A DNA stretch of 14,162 bases, taken from the NCBI GenBank assembly GCA_934358405.1, contig CAKRKL010000044.1:1-14162 (forward strand), given 5' to 3'. The notes under the pieces were generated by a model, which saw nothing but the letters and a program-made list of their open reading frames with translations, made no database searches and was not told where the DNA came from. This DNA comes from an uncultured Blautia sp. (lineage in GTDB: Bacteria; Bacillota; Clostridia; Lachnospirales; Lachnospiraceae). A program made the translations under genes and the position numbers. This document shows, piece by piece, positions 7,731-14,162 of the stretch (the first letter of the stretch is position 1; each line of letters begins with the position of its first letter).

Positions 7731-8528
7731 TTACAGCATAACTACCTCTGAAATGCTGTCCCGTTTCGCAACCTGTATCTGAAAATCCCTGGATTTATAC
7801 GGATTATCTCCAAGGGTTACTTCTGAGCACACAGTCTCATAGGCAAGAGCCTCATAATTGTTTTCTTTACTTAAATGTCCCAGGAATATTGCTTTCATAT
7901 CATCATGCAAAAGCCTGCAAAGTAATCTTCCTGCATTTTCGTTGGAAAGATGTCCTCTGTCTCCCAGGATACGCTGTTTCAGATAATAGGGATAGCTTCC
8001 CACCTGAAGCATATGTATGTCATGGTTTGCTTCCAGTAAAATGGCATCCAGGTTCTGTAAATTATCTACTATGTATTCGTTGTATTTCCCGAGGTCTGTC
8101 GCAATTCCCACAGCCTTATCCTGACATTCCAGACGGTATCCTACAGGCTGTGCCGCATCGTGAGGAATTGAAAAAGGATGGATGGTCAGATCTTTAATGT
8201 GAAAATCCTGATCCTCGCAGATCTCATGGAGGGTATCCTCCGGAAGGTTCTGCATATTCTTCATTCTGCTGATGGCATCTGCTGTGCCGCCTGTTGTATA
8301 CACGGGAATATGATATCTGCGCGCCATCACTCCAAGTCCGCTGACATGATCACTATGCTCATGTGTTACCAAAATGGCATCAATATCACTGCCAGTAAGG
8401 TCCAGCTGATTCAGTCCCTGTTCAATCTTTTTCCCGCTGATCCCTGCATCTACCAGGACATGTGTCTCTTCTGAACCCACATAAATACAGTTTCCGCTGC
8501 TACTGCTGGCAATGCTGCAAAATCTCAT
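7731..8528 (-). CDS. Metallo-beta-lactamase-fold hydrolase, WalJ/YycJ type
   Basis: The 265-residue cytoplasmic protein starts MRFCSIASSSSGNCIYVGSE, the hallmark start of the WalJ/YycJ group. It has the metal-binding HEHSDH motif at residues 56-61. Further fold motifs are IPHD (121-124), ATDLG (143-147, likely bridging Asp145), EANHD (166-170), GDRGHLSNE (189-197) and GHLS with His218. All metal ligands of a two-metal hydrolase appear present. YycJ is thought to be a nuclease-like enzyme linked to replication or cell wall control, and in bacilli sits beside walRK. Here it is instead downstream of polA and coaE, with no two-component system in view, so the name is given as family only. The ATG at 8528 lies inside the end of coaE (29-base overlap) with AAGGAG 9 bases upstream. 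Confidence 0.88.
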   Translation of the reverse strand: MRFCSIASSSSGNCIYVGSEETHVLVDAGISGKKIEQGLNQLDLTGSDIDAILVTHEHSDHVSGLGVMARRYHIPVYTTGGTADAISRMKNMQNLPEDTLHEICEDQDFHIKDLTIHPFSIPHDAAQPVGYRLECQDKAVGIATDLGKYNEYIVDNLQNLDAILLEANHDIHMLQVGSYPYYLKQRILGDRGHLSNENAGRLLCRLLHDDMKAIFLGHLSKENNYEALAYETVCSEVTLGDNPYKSRDFQIQVAKRDSISEVVML

Positions 8529-9114
8529 TTCTTCTTACTCCTTCTTCGATCTGTTTCCATGTTTTCTCCAGATCTCCGTTATTTTCTACTGTATAATCTG
8601 TATGTGCGCGAAAATATTCCTCCGCTGCCTGATTTCGGATGATTCCAAGAGATTTCTCCCGGGTGTACCCCCTGTTCTTCATTAATCTTTGAATTCTGTT
8701 CTCTGTGTCCGTATGAATATACCACACTTCGTCACAAAATTCATCATAATGTTCTTCCAGAAAAAGTGCAGCCTCCACAACGAAAAGCTTGCATCCCTGT
8801 GTCTTTTTTTCATTAAGGCTTTTCAGAATATACCGCTTCACAGCCGGATGGATAATACTGTTTAATTGCTCTAACATATCCGGCTTCCCAAATACTACAT
8901 CCGAAACCTTCTTCCGGTCAATAGTTTTATCATTTTTCAGCACATCTTTTCCAAACAGAGAAATCACCGGCTCATAACATTCCCCGCCGGGTTCCATCAC
9001 AAGATGGCCCACTTCATCTGCCTGAATCACAAATGCGTTATATTTCTTTTCAAGGTAGGACAGCACCGTACTTTTCCCGGCACCAACTCCTCCTGTAATT
9101 CCTATGACTCTCAT
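8500..9114 (-). CDS. coaE: Dephospho-CoA kinase
   Basis: CoaE phosphorylates dephospho-CoA with ATP, the final step of coenzyme A synthesis, in the cytoplasm. The 204-residue protein has the P-loop GGVGAGKST (residues 8-16), the substrate-site QADEVGH (31-37) and LNSIIHPAVK. It also has VVEAALFLEE, with the family's usual 'DxPLLxE' slot here reading EAALFLE, and an R-x-x-x-R lid region (RIQRLMKNRGYTRE). Length is normal. The ATG follows the polA stop with no gap (TAAATG), and GAGG in the polA 3' end serves as ribosome site, so the two are translationally coupled. The polA-coaE order is widespread in Firmicutes. It overlaps the next gene by 29 bases. Confidence 0.95.
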   Translation of the reverse strand: MRVIGITGGVGAGKSTVLSYLEKKYNAFVIQADEVGHLVMEPGGECYEPVISLFGKDVLKNDKTIDRKKVSDVVFGKPDMLEQLNSIIHPAVKRYILKSLNEKKTQGCKLFVVEAALFLEEHYDEFCDEVWYIHTDTENRIQRLMKNRGYTREKSLGIIRNQAAEEYFRAHTDYTVENNGDLEKTWKQIEEGVRRNEILQHCQQ

Positions 9115-11754
9115 TTATTTTGCCTCGTACCAGTTATTTCCCTGATGCATATCCACCTCCAGCTCCACAGCCAGATGTGCAGCTCCCTTCATCTCTTCCT
9201 CCAGAATTCTGGAAACCTCAGGAATTTCATCCTTCCATGTTTCGATCAGAAGCTCATCATGTACCTGCAGTACCAGCCTGGACTTTAGATTCTCATCCAG
9301 GAGGCGCTTGTAGACACGGTTCATGGCAATTTTGATAATATCCGCTGCTGTTCCCTGAATAGGAGAATTCATGGCCACACGCTCACCAAAGGAGCGCTGC
9401 ATGAAATTACTGGATTTCAGCTCCGGCACAGGACGTCTTCTGCCAAACATAGTGGAAACATAACCCTTTTCTTTCCCCTGCTCCACCAGCTTATCAAGAA
9501 ATCCTTTAATGCTTGGATATGTTTCAAAATACTTCTGAATATATGCGGCTGCTTCCTTACGGGTAATGCTTAGATCCCGGCTTAGTCCAAAGGAGCTGAT
9601 GCCGTATACAATACCAAAGTTGACTGCCTTGGCATTTCGCCTCTGCAAAGGAGTAACCTGATCAAGAGGTACATGGAACACCTGGGACGCAGTCAGCCTG
9701 TGGATATCCTCTGCCTCCCGGTATGCACAGATCAGCTTCTCATCTCCTGACATATGTGCCAGCACACGAAGCTCAATCTGGGAATAGTCTGCATCCAGAA
9801 AAACAAAGCCTGATTCCGGCACAAAAACCTTACGGATCAGTCTTCCCATCTCCATTCGGACCGGAATATTCTGAAGGTTAGGTTCTGTACTGCTGATTCT
9901 TCCTGTTGCAGTGATTGTCTGATTAAAGGTGGAATGAATTCTTCCATCTGCTTCGATCACAGCGCCAAGACCATCTGCATAGGTAGATTTCAGCTTGGCA
10001 AGCTGTCTGTACTCAAGAATATCATTTACAATGGGATATTCCAAAGCCAGCTTCTCCAAAATGTCAGCTGATGTGGAATAACCTGTTTTGGTCTTCCTGC
10101 CGCCCTGGATTCCCATTTTTTCAAAAAGGATCACACCCAGCTGTTTCGGCGAATTAATATTAAATTCTTCTCCTGCCTGCTGCCAGATCAGCTTCTCCAG
10201 CTCCTGAATACGAACAGTCAGCTTATCCCCATAGCTTTTCAGCTCTTCACCTCTGACTTCAATCCCCCATTTTTCCATGGAATCCAGGGTAAATACAAGA
10301 GGAAGCTCAATTTCTGTATAAACCTTCCACATGCCGGTCTCGTTTAACTGCTCCTGCAAAGGCACTCTGACTAAAAGCGCCGTATAAGCCATATAGCATG
10401 CCAGCTGTTCCAGCTCTATAAGCTCCTGCTCCCAGGCCTTTTGCAAAGATATTTTGCCAAGAAGCTCTTCTTTTGACGGAATTTTACTGCCGCTTAGATA
10501 TTCTTCTGCAAGCTCATTGTATGTGTAGGTGTTTTTGAGAGGATCCAAAAGATACGCTGCAATGCCGCAGTCAAATACTCTGGCATCCGGCTGCAGCTGT
10601 ACGTGCTTCAGCATAGCCTTTACATCCATAGCGCAAAGCACAGTGCTCTTTCCCAGGCTCTTTAGCTTATCACTAAGATATCCCGGTGTAATCATTCCCT
10701 GTACCGGAATATAGTAAATTTCTTTATCATTTAAGGCAAGGCCAAGGCCGTATGTGCCTTCCTTGTCACCAAGAAGCTCAACTCCGACAGCTTCGGTCTT
10801 TCCGGCTTTTTCAAAAAGTGCCTCACTGCCCCCAAAATCGCTGCAGGTAAAGAATTCCTGCTCCACCGGATTCTCATTTACCTGTGCCGGATCAAAACGG
10901 TTAAGAAAGCTTTTAAGCCCCAATCTTATGCAAAGATCCCAGGCCTCCTTTGTATAAAAATCCGTCACTTTTGCATTCTCGAGGGAAAATTCTACGGGAC
11001 TGTCTGTACAGATCAAAAACAGCTCCTTGCCAAGCTGTGCCTCTTTATAATTTCCCAGCAGGGATTCTCTCACCCGCTTCTGGGAAATCTCCTCTGCATG
11101 GGCATAGGCATTCTCCAAAGTACCATATTCTCTAATCAGGCAGATTGCTGTTCTTTCACCCACACCGCAAATTCCCGGAATATTGGAAGCAGGGTCTCCC
11201 GTAAGAGCCTTTAAATCGACAAGCCGGGACGGTGCAATCTGATAATGCTCCATCACATCTTCTTCGCGAAAATTCTCTATAACAGTCTGCCCCTTGGACG
11301 TATTAAGCAGGCGGATCAGAATGTTCTCTGAGGCCAGCTGCAGCAGATCCCGGTTACCGGAAAGAATCGTTACATCCATTTCCTTCGCTTTACTTCTCGT
11401 TGCCAGTGTGCCAAGAATATCACCTGACTCATAGCCGGAATAAGAAACACAGGCTATGCCCATTGCAGCCAGCAATTCCTGAAGAATGGACATCTGTTCC
11501 TTTAATCCTTCCGGCACAGGGCTGCAGTTTCTCCTGTACTCCGGATACCTTTGCCGACGAAATGCAGGTTCACCGCTGTTAAAAGCCACTGCCAGATATT
11601 CCGGTTTCTCTTCCTCCAATACTCTAAACAGAATATTCATAAAACCATAGACAGCTCCCGTGTGCAGTCCCTTTGGACCGGTCATATCAGGCAGCCCGTA
11701 AAATGCTCTGTTTAAAATACTGTAACCATCTATTAATAAAACTTTTTTACACAT
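9115..11754 (-). CDS. polA: DNA polymerase I with apparently inactive 5'-nuclease and proofreading domains
   Basis: Pol I fills gaps during replication and repair and normally also removes RNA primers. The 879-residue protein has normal length and domain order: 5'-nuclease (1-290), exonuclease-like (about 310-470), polymerase (about 480-879). The polymerase is intact: TGRISSTEPNLQNIPVR, motif A DYSQIELR (Asp656), motif B RRNAKAVNFGIVYG (705-718), motif C QVHDE (830-834). The exonuclease-like domain lacks the usual carboxylates, as in many Firmicutes. The 5'-nuclease domain is unusual. By eye alignment with E. coli, Asp9, Glu109, Asp112, Asp136 and Asp187 are kept. D63 is Asn59, D115 is Gly111, D138 is Asn134 and D188 is Ser190. 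The basic arch has R81 replaced by Cys77. The ATG at 11754 has AGGAGG 6 bases upstream. No frameshift is seen. Confidence 0.97.
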   Translation of the reverse strand: MCKKVLLIDGYSILNRAFYGLPDMTGPKGLHTGAVYGFMNILFRVLEEEKPEYLAVAFNSGEPAFRRQRYPEYRRNCSPVPEGLKEQMSILQELLAAMGIACVSYSGYESGDILGTLATRSKAKEMDVTILSGNRDLLQLASENILIRLLNTSKGQTVIENFREEDVMEHYQIAPSRLVDLKALTGDPASNIPGICGVGERTAICLIREYGTLENAYAHAEEISQKRVRESLLGNYKEAQLGKELFLICTDSPVEFSLENAKVTDFYTKEAWDLCIRLGLKSFLNRFDPAQVNENPVEQEFFTCSDFGGSEALFEKAGKTEAVGVELLGDKEGTYGLGLALNDKEIYYIPVQGMITPGYLSDKLKSLGKSTVLCAMDVKAMLKHVQLQPDARVFDCGIAAYLLDPLKNTYTYNELAEEYLSGSKIPSKEELLGKISLQKAWEQELIELEQLACYMAYTALLVRVPLQEQLNETGMWKVYTEIELPLVFTLDSMEKWGIEVRGEELKSYGDKLTVRIQELEKLIWQQAGEEFNINSPKQLGVILFEKMGIQGGRKTKTGYSTSADILEKLALEYPIVNDILEYRQLAKLKSTYADGLGAVIEADGRIHSTFNQTITATGRISSTEPNLQNIPVRMEMGRLIRKVFVPESGFVFLDADYSQIELRVLAHMSGDEKLICAYREAEDIHRLTASQVFHVPLDQVTPLQRRNAKAVNFGIVYGISSFGLSRDLSITRKEAAAYIQKYFETYPSIKGFLDKLVEQGKEKGYVSTMFGRRRPVPELKSSNFMQRSFGERVAMNSPIQGTAADIIKIAMNRVYKRLLDENLKSRLVLQVHDELLIETWKDEIPEVSRILEEEMKGAAHLAVELEVDMHQGNNWYEAK

Positions 11755-11773
11755 GTGTGCCTCCTGTATAGTT

Positions 11774-12112
11774 TCACAAGGTCTGCATAATAATATAGAT
11801 CAAAAAACCTCCCAGCCCTGCAATCAATGCACAAAAGCTTAAACCGCTTAATGCTCTGCGAAATTTCACCTTCACTATATAGCGCTTGGAGCTGCGGATA
11901 TCCTCCTCCAGAAGCTCCTGAAGATTCAGGGACGATTCTCCGCTTTCATCATCCAACTGGCGCATAGCAGCATGAACAATAAAATAGGTCTCCAGCTCAT
12001 CATAGCAGGATGGACAATTCTCCACATGGTTCAGAAACCCTTCCAATTCCTCTACGGAAAGATCATGCTCAATGTATCTGTTCACCATACTCTCTGCTGT
12101 CTGACAATTCAT
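11774..12112 (-). CDS. Membrane-anchored zinc-finger protein, anti-sigma-factor-like (zf-HC2)
   Basis: The 112-residue protein has an N-terminal zinc-binding anti-sigma signature, Cys3 ... His29-x3-Cys33-x2-Cys36 (HVENCPSC). A short acidic linker follows (LDDESGESSLNLQELLEED), then a basic patch (KRYIVKVKFRR), and a single C-terminal membrane helix at about residues 91-109 (LSFCALIAGLGGFLIYIIM). The zinc finger should be cytoplasmic and the C-terminus almost buried in or just outside the membrane, so no real sensor domain lies outside. No ECF sigma gene is adjacent, which leaves its partner unknown. The ATG at 12112 is chosen because a GGAAGGGGG purine stretch lies close upstream and the motif starts there. 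The longer open frame to 12205 would run over the promoter. It is 19 bases upstream of polA and probably co-transcribed. Confidence 0.8.
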   Translation of the reverse strand: MNCQTAESMVNRYIEHDLSVEELEGFLNHVENCPSCYDELETYFIVHAAMRQLDDESGESSLNLQELLEEDIRSSKRYIVKVKFRRALSGLSFCALIAGLGGFLIYIIMQTL

Positions 12113-12160
12113 GGATCTGTCCCCCTTCCTGTGTGCCAATTCTGTTTTCACAATGTAATC

Positions 12161-12189
12161 ATTATATCCGAATCTCCCCAAAAACACAA
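12161..12189 (-). promoter_or_regulatory. Promoter of the zinc-finger gene-polA-coaE string
   Basis: Minus strand: perfect -10 TATAAT (12166-12161), 17-base spacer, and a weak -35 TTGTGT (12189-12184). The -35 overlaps the 3' arm of the ftsH terminator hairpin. Transcription would start near 12154, about 42 bases before the ATG at 12112. Confidence 0.6.
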
Positions 12190-12231
12190 GGGAGTGAAAA
12201 AACATAGTATAGTTCTTTTACACTCCCTTGT
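12180..12231 (-). terminator. Terminator of ftsH (long-loop hairpin)
   Basis: Minus strand: perfect 11-bp arms ACAAGGGAGTG (12231-12221) and CACTCCCTTGT (12196-12186) around a 24-base loop, followed by TTTTT (12184-12180). Inside the loop AAAA and TTTT can extend the stem after one mismatch. Confidence 0.75.
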
Positions 12232-12257
12232 TTAAACCGGCTTAAAAGCCTTTAAAC
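12230..12257 (-). repeat. Second hairpin directly after the ftsH stop
   Basis: GTTTAAAGGCTT (12257-12246 region) pairs with AAGCC, a 2-base bulge, then TTTAAAC (to 12230), forming a roughly 12-bp stem with a 2-base loop that begins one base after the ftsH stop codon. It abuts the terminator hairpin at 12231, so the ftsH 3' end carries two hairpins in tandem. There is no T-run of its own. Confidence 0.5.
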
Positions 12258-12258
12258 T

Positions 12259-14115
12259 TTATTCTTCTGTTGTAAGTGCCTTCGTCGGGGCATTGAGGAT
12301 TTTCATAAATTCCTCACCTGTAATGGTTTCGTGCTCATACAGATACTTGGCAAGCTCATGGAGCTTATCAATGTTATCCTCCAGGATCTTGTATGCCTTT
12401 TCATGCTGTCTGCGCACCAGCTCTACAACCTTCTGATCCAAAAGAGTCTGTGTCTCAAAAGAACAGCTAAGACTTGCATCTCCGCCAAGATACTGGTTGT
12501 TCATGCTCTCCATTGCCACCATATCAAATTCGTCACTCATTCCATAGCGGGAAATCATGCCCCGGGCAATTTTAGTCGCCTGCTCAATATCATTGGATGC
12601 ACCTGTTGTGATGCTGTGGAAAATCAGTTCCTCTGCAGCACGCCCTCCTGTGAAGGTGGCGATCTTGTTCTCCAGTTCCTCCTTGGACATCAGGAAATGT
12701 TCCTGTTCATCCACCTGCATGGTGTATCCAAGTGCACCGGAGGTACGGGGGATAATGGTAATCTTATGAACCGGAGCCGAATCCGTCTGCTTGGCAGCTA
12801 CAAGTGCGTGTCCCACCTCGTGATAAGAAACGATCAGCTTCTCCTTATTGGAAAGTACGCGGTTCTTCTTCTGATATCCGGCAATTACAACCTCAATGCT
12901 CTCTTCAAAATCTGCCTGTGTAGCAAATTTTCTGCCGTCACGTACTGCACGCAGGGCAGCCTCATTTACAACATTGGCAAGCTCTGCGCCGGAAGCTCCG
13001 GCTGCTGCCTTGGCAATATCCTCAAAGCGTACGCTATCCGCAATCTTGATCTTCTTGGCGTGAACCTTAAGAATTTCCTCACGACCCTTCAAATCAGGAA
13101 GTTCTACCGGAATACGTCTGTCAAATCGCCCCGGACGAAGCAATGCCGGGTCAAGAGAATCCGGACGGTTGGTTGCTGCCAGAATCACAACACCCTTAGA
13201 ACCGTCAAAGCCATCCATCTCTGTAAGAAGCTGATTCAGGGTCTGCTCACGCTCATCATTCCCGCCGGTGAAGCTTCCGCTGTCACGCTTCTTTCCGATA
13301 GTATCAATTTCGTCAATAAATACGATACAGGGTGCTTTCTCATTAGCCTGCTTAAACAGATCCCGAACCTTGGCAGCTCCCATACCAACAAACATTTCTA
13401 CAAATTCAGAGCCTGAAATAGAGAAGAAAGGAACCTCTGCTTCTCCTGCAACTGCCTTGGCAAGCAAGGTCTTACCTGTACCTGGAGGACCTACAAGAAG
13501 CGCACCCTTTGGCATGGATGCTCCGATCTCTGTATATTTCTGAGGATTATGAAGATAATCTACAATCTCTGTGAGAAGCTCCTTTGCTTCATCCTCTCCT
13601 GCCACATCGGAAAATTTAATTCCTGTGGAGGATTTCACATATACCTTGGCATTGCTTTTCCCAAAGGACATAGCACCGCCCGGGCCTCCACCCATAGTAC
13701 TCATCATCTTCTTGCTCAGCCATCTTCCAAGCAGGACAAAAATAGCGATCGGGATTACATAGCCTATAAACAGGCTGAGAAGAATAGACTGCTTCTGAGG
13801 CTCAACTGCCTCCATGCTGGTTCCAGCCTCATAAAGGCGATTTACCAGATCCGGGTCATCCATACGCACAGTCTTGCACACTGTGTCTTCCCCGTTCTTT
13901 CTCACCACATAATAGATGTAGGCATCCTGTACCTCCGCCTTGGACACATTCCCACGCTCTACATTGCTCAGAAATGTGCTGTAATCTGTTTTCTCCACAG
14001 AACGTTCCTGCATGGCAGGAATCGCGAACATATTCAGGAGAAGGATAACCACAACTGCCACCAGTGCAAAAATGTACAGCGGACGGTTCTCTGGTTTTTT
14101 ATGGTCAATATTCAT
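12259..14115 (-). CDS. ftsH: ATP-dependent zinc metalloprotease FtsH
   Basis: FtsH is a hexameric membrane protease that unfolds and degrades misassembled membrane proteins and some short-lived cytoplasmic regulators. The 618-residue form has a first membrane helix at about 13-30 ([19 protein letters not shown]), a small extracytoplasmic domain, and a second helix at about 111-133 ([20 protein letters not shown]). The AAA domain follows, with Walker A GPPGTGKT (209-216), pore motif FVEMFVG (238-244), Walker B VFIDEID (265-271) and the [21 protein letters not shown]. The protease site is HEVGH (432-436; most relatives have HEAGH), with a likely third zinc ligand Asp509. The start at 14115 is preferred over ATGs at 14130 and 14121: GGAGG at 14128-14124 is spaced 8 bases from 14115, and there is no ribosome site upstream of 14130. 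Confidence 0.96.
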   Translation of the reverse strand: MNIDHKKPENRPLYIFALVAVVVILLLNMFAIPAMQERSVEKTDYSTFLSNVERGNVSKAEVQDAYIYYVVRKNGEDTVCKTVRMDDPDLVNRLYEAGTSMEAVEPQKQSILLSLFIGYVIPIAIFVLLGRWLSKKMMSTMGGGPGGAMSFGKSNAKVYVKSSTGIKFSDVAGEDEAKELLTEIVDYLHNPQKYTEIGASMPKGALLVGPPGTGKTLLAKAVAGEAEVPFFSISGSEFVEMFVGMGAAKVRDLFKQANEKAPCIVFIDEIDTIGKKRDSGSFTGGNDEREQTLNQLLTEMDGFDGSKGVVILAATNRPDSLDPALLRPGRFDRRIPVELPDLKGREEILKVHAKKIKIADSVRFEDIAKAAAGASGAELANVVNEAALRAVRDGRKFATQADFEESIEVVIAGYQKKNRVLSNKEKLIVSYHEVGHALVAAKQTDSAPVHKITIIPRTSGALGYTMQVDEQEHFLMSKEELENKIATFTGGRAAEELIFHSITTGASNDIEQATKIARGMISRYGMSDEFDMVAMESMNNQYLGGDASLSCSFETQTLLDQKVVELVRRQHEKAYKILEDNIDKLHELAKYLYEHETITGEEFMKILNAPTKALTTEE

Positions 14116-14149
14116 TGGCATTTCCTCCATTTTCTGTCAACTGTTATTT

Positions 14150-14158
14150 ACTTTAGCA
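14150..14158 (-). promoter_or_regulatory. Likely extended -10 of the ftsH promoter (partial, window edge)
   Basis: TGCTAAAGT on the minus strand, identical to the extended -10 of the trpXYZ promoter. The start would be near 14143, about 28 bases before the ATG at 14115. The matching -35 would lie beyond the window end, so this is tentative. Confidence 0.4.
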
Positions 14159-14162
14159 TTTC

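Noticed and set aside
9115..11754. PolA changes as sequencing errors or a decaying pseudogene
   Set aside because: The frame is intact for 879 codons, the polymerase motifs are perfect, and the substitutions are clean codon changes concentrated at functional sites.
12331..13416. Long open frame (361 codons) on the plus strand opposite ftsH
   Set aside because: Antisense to the highly conserved AAA and protease domains of ftsH; no start signals and no recognisable protein.

Overview
The window (about 14.2 kb, moderate GC) looks like chromosomal core DNA of a low-GC Gram-positive anaerobe. Protein flavour and gene content (pta-ackA, TmcAL, a T-box-controlled tryptophan transporter, the UPF0210/UPF0237 pair, ftsH, polA-coaE) fit Clostridia, most likely Lachnospiraceae (Blautia/Ruminococcus-like). 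The taxonomic placement is inference. I see no rRNA, tRNA, CRISPR array, insertion sequence, phage gene or integration scar.

Layout. All genes are on the minus strand except one. (1) 1-1341: the start of ackA and complete pta, an acetate-forming, ATP-generating operon transcribed leftward from a near-consensus promoter. (2) 1331-2671: tmcAL on the plus strand, whose promoter overlaps the pta promoter at the -35 boxes. (3) 2480-5911: a three-gene ABC importer, trpX (binding protein), trpY (permease) and trpZ (ATPase). It is preceded by a full T-box leader with a UGG (Trp) specifier, antiterminator and terminator. It converges on tmcAL with only 5 bases between stop codons, and its likely end-of-operon terminator lies inside the tmcAL coding sequence. 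(4) 5953-12189: a leftward gene string, from its promoter: zinc-finger membrane protein (anti-sigma-like), polA, coaE, a WalJ/YycJ-type metallo-beta-lactamase-fold hydrolase, an ACT-domain protein (UPF0237) and a UPF0210 (DUF711, 'PFL family') protein. polA and coaE abut (TAAATG), and coaE overlaps the hydrolase gene. (5) 12180-14158: ftsH with its terminator hairpins and part of its promoter.

Functionally this is housekeeping: energy metabolism (pta-ackA), tRNA wobble modification (tmcAL), tryptophan uptake sensed through uncharged tRNA-Trp, DNA replication/repair (polA), coenzyme A synthesis (coaE) and membrane protein quality control (ftsH). The observation most worth following is that this PolA, with a normal polymerase domain, has lost several metal-binding carboxylates of its 5'-nuclease domain as well as its proofreading site. 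It would then be a polymerase-only Pol I that needs another enzyme for flap and primer removal. Further points are the terminator buried in the opposing tmcAL gene, a perfect 10-bp hairpin between the ACT and UPF0210 genes, and a binding protein with no lipobox. I found no clearly new multi-gene system.
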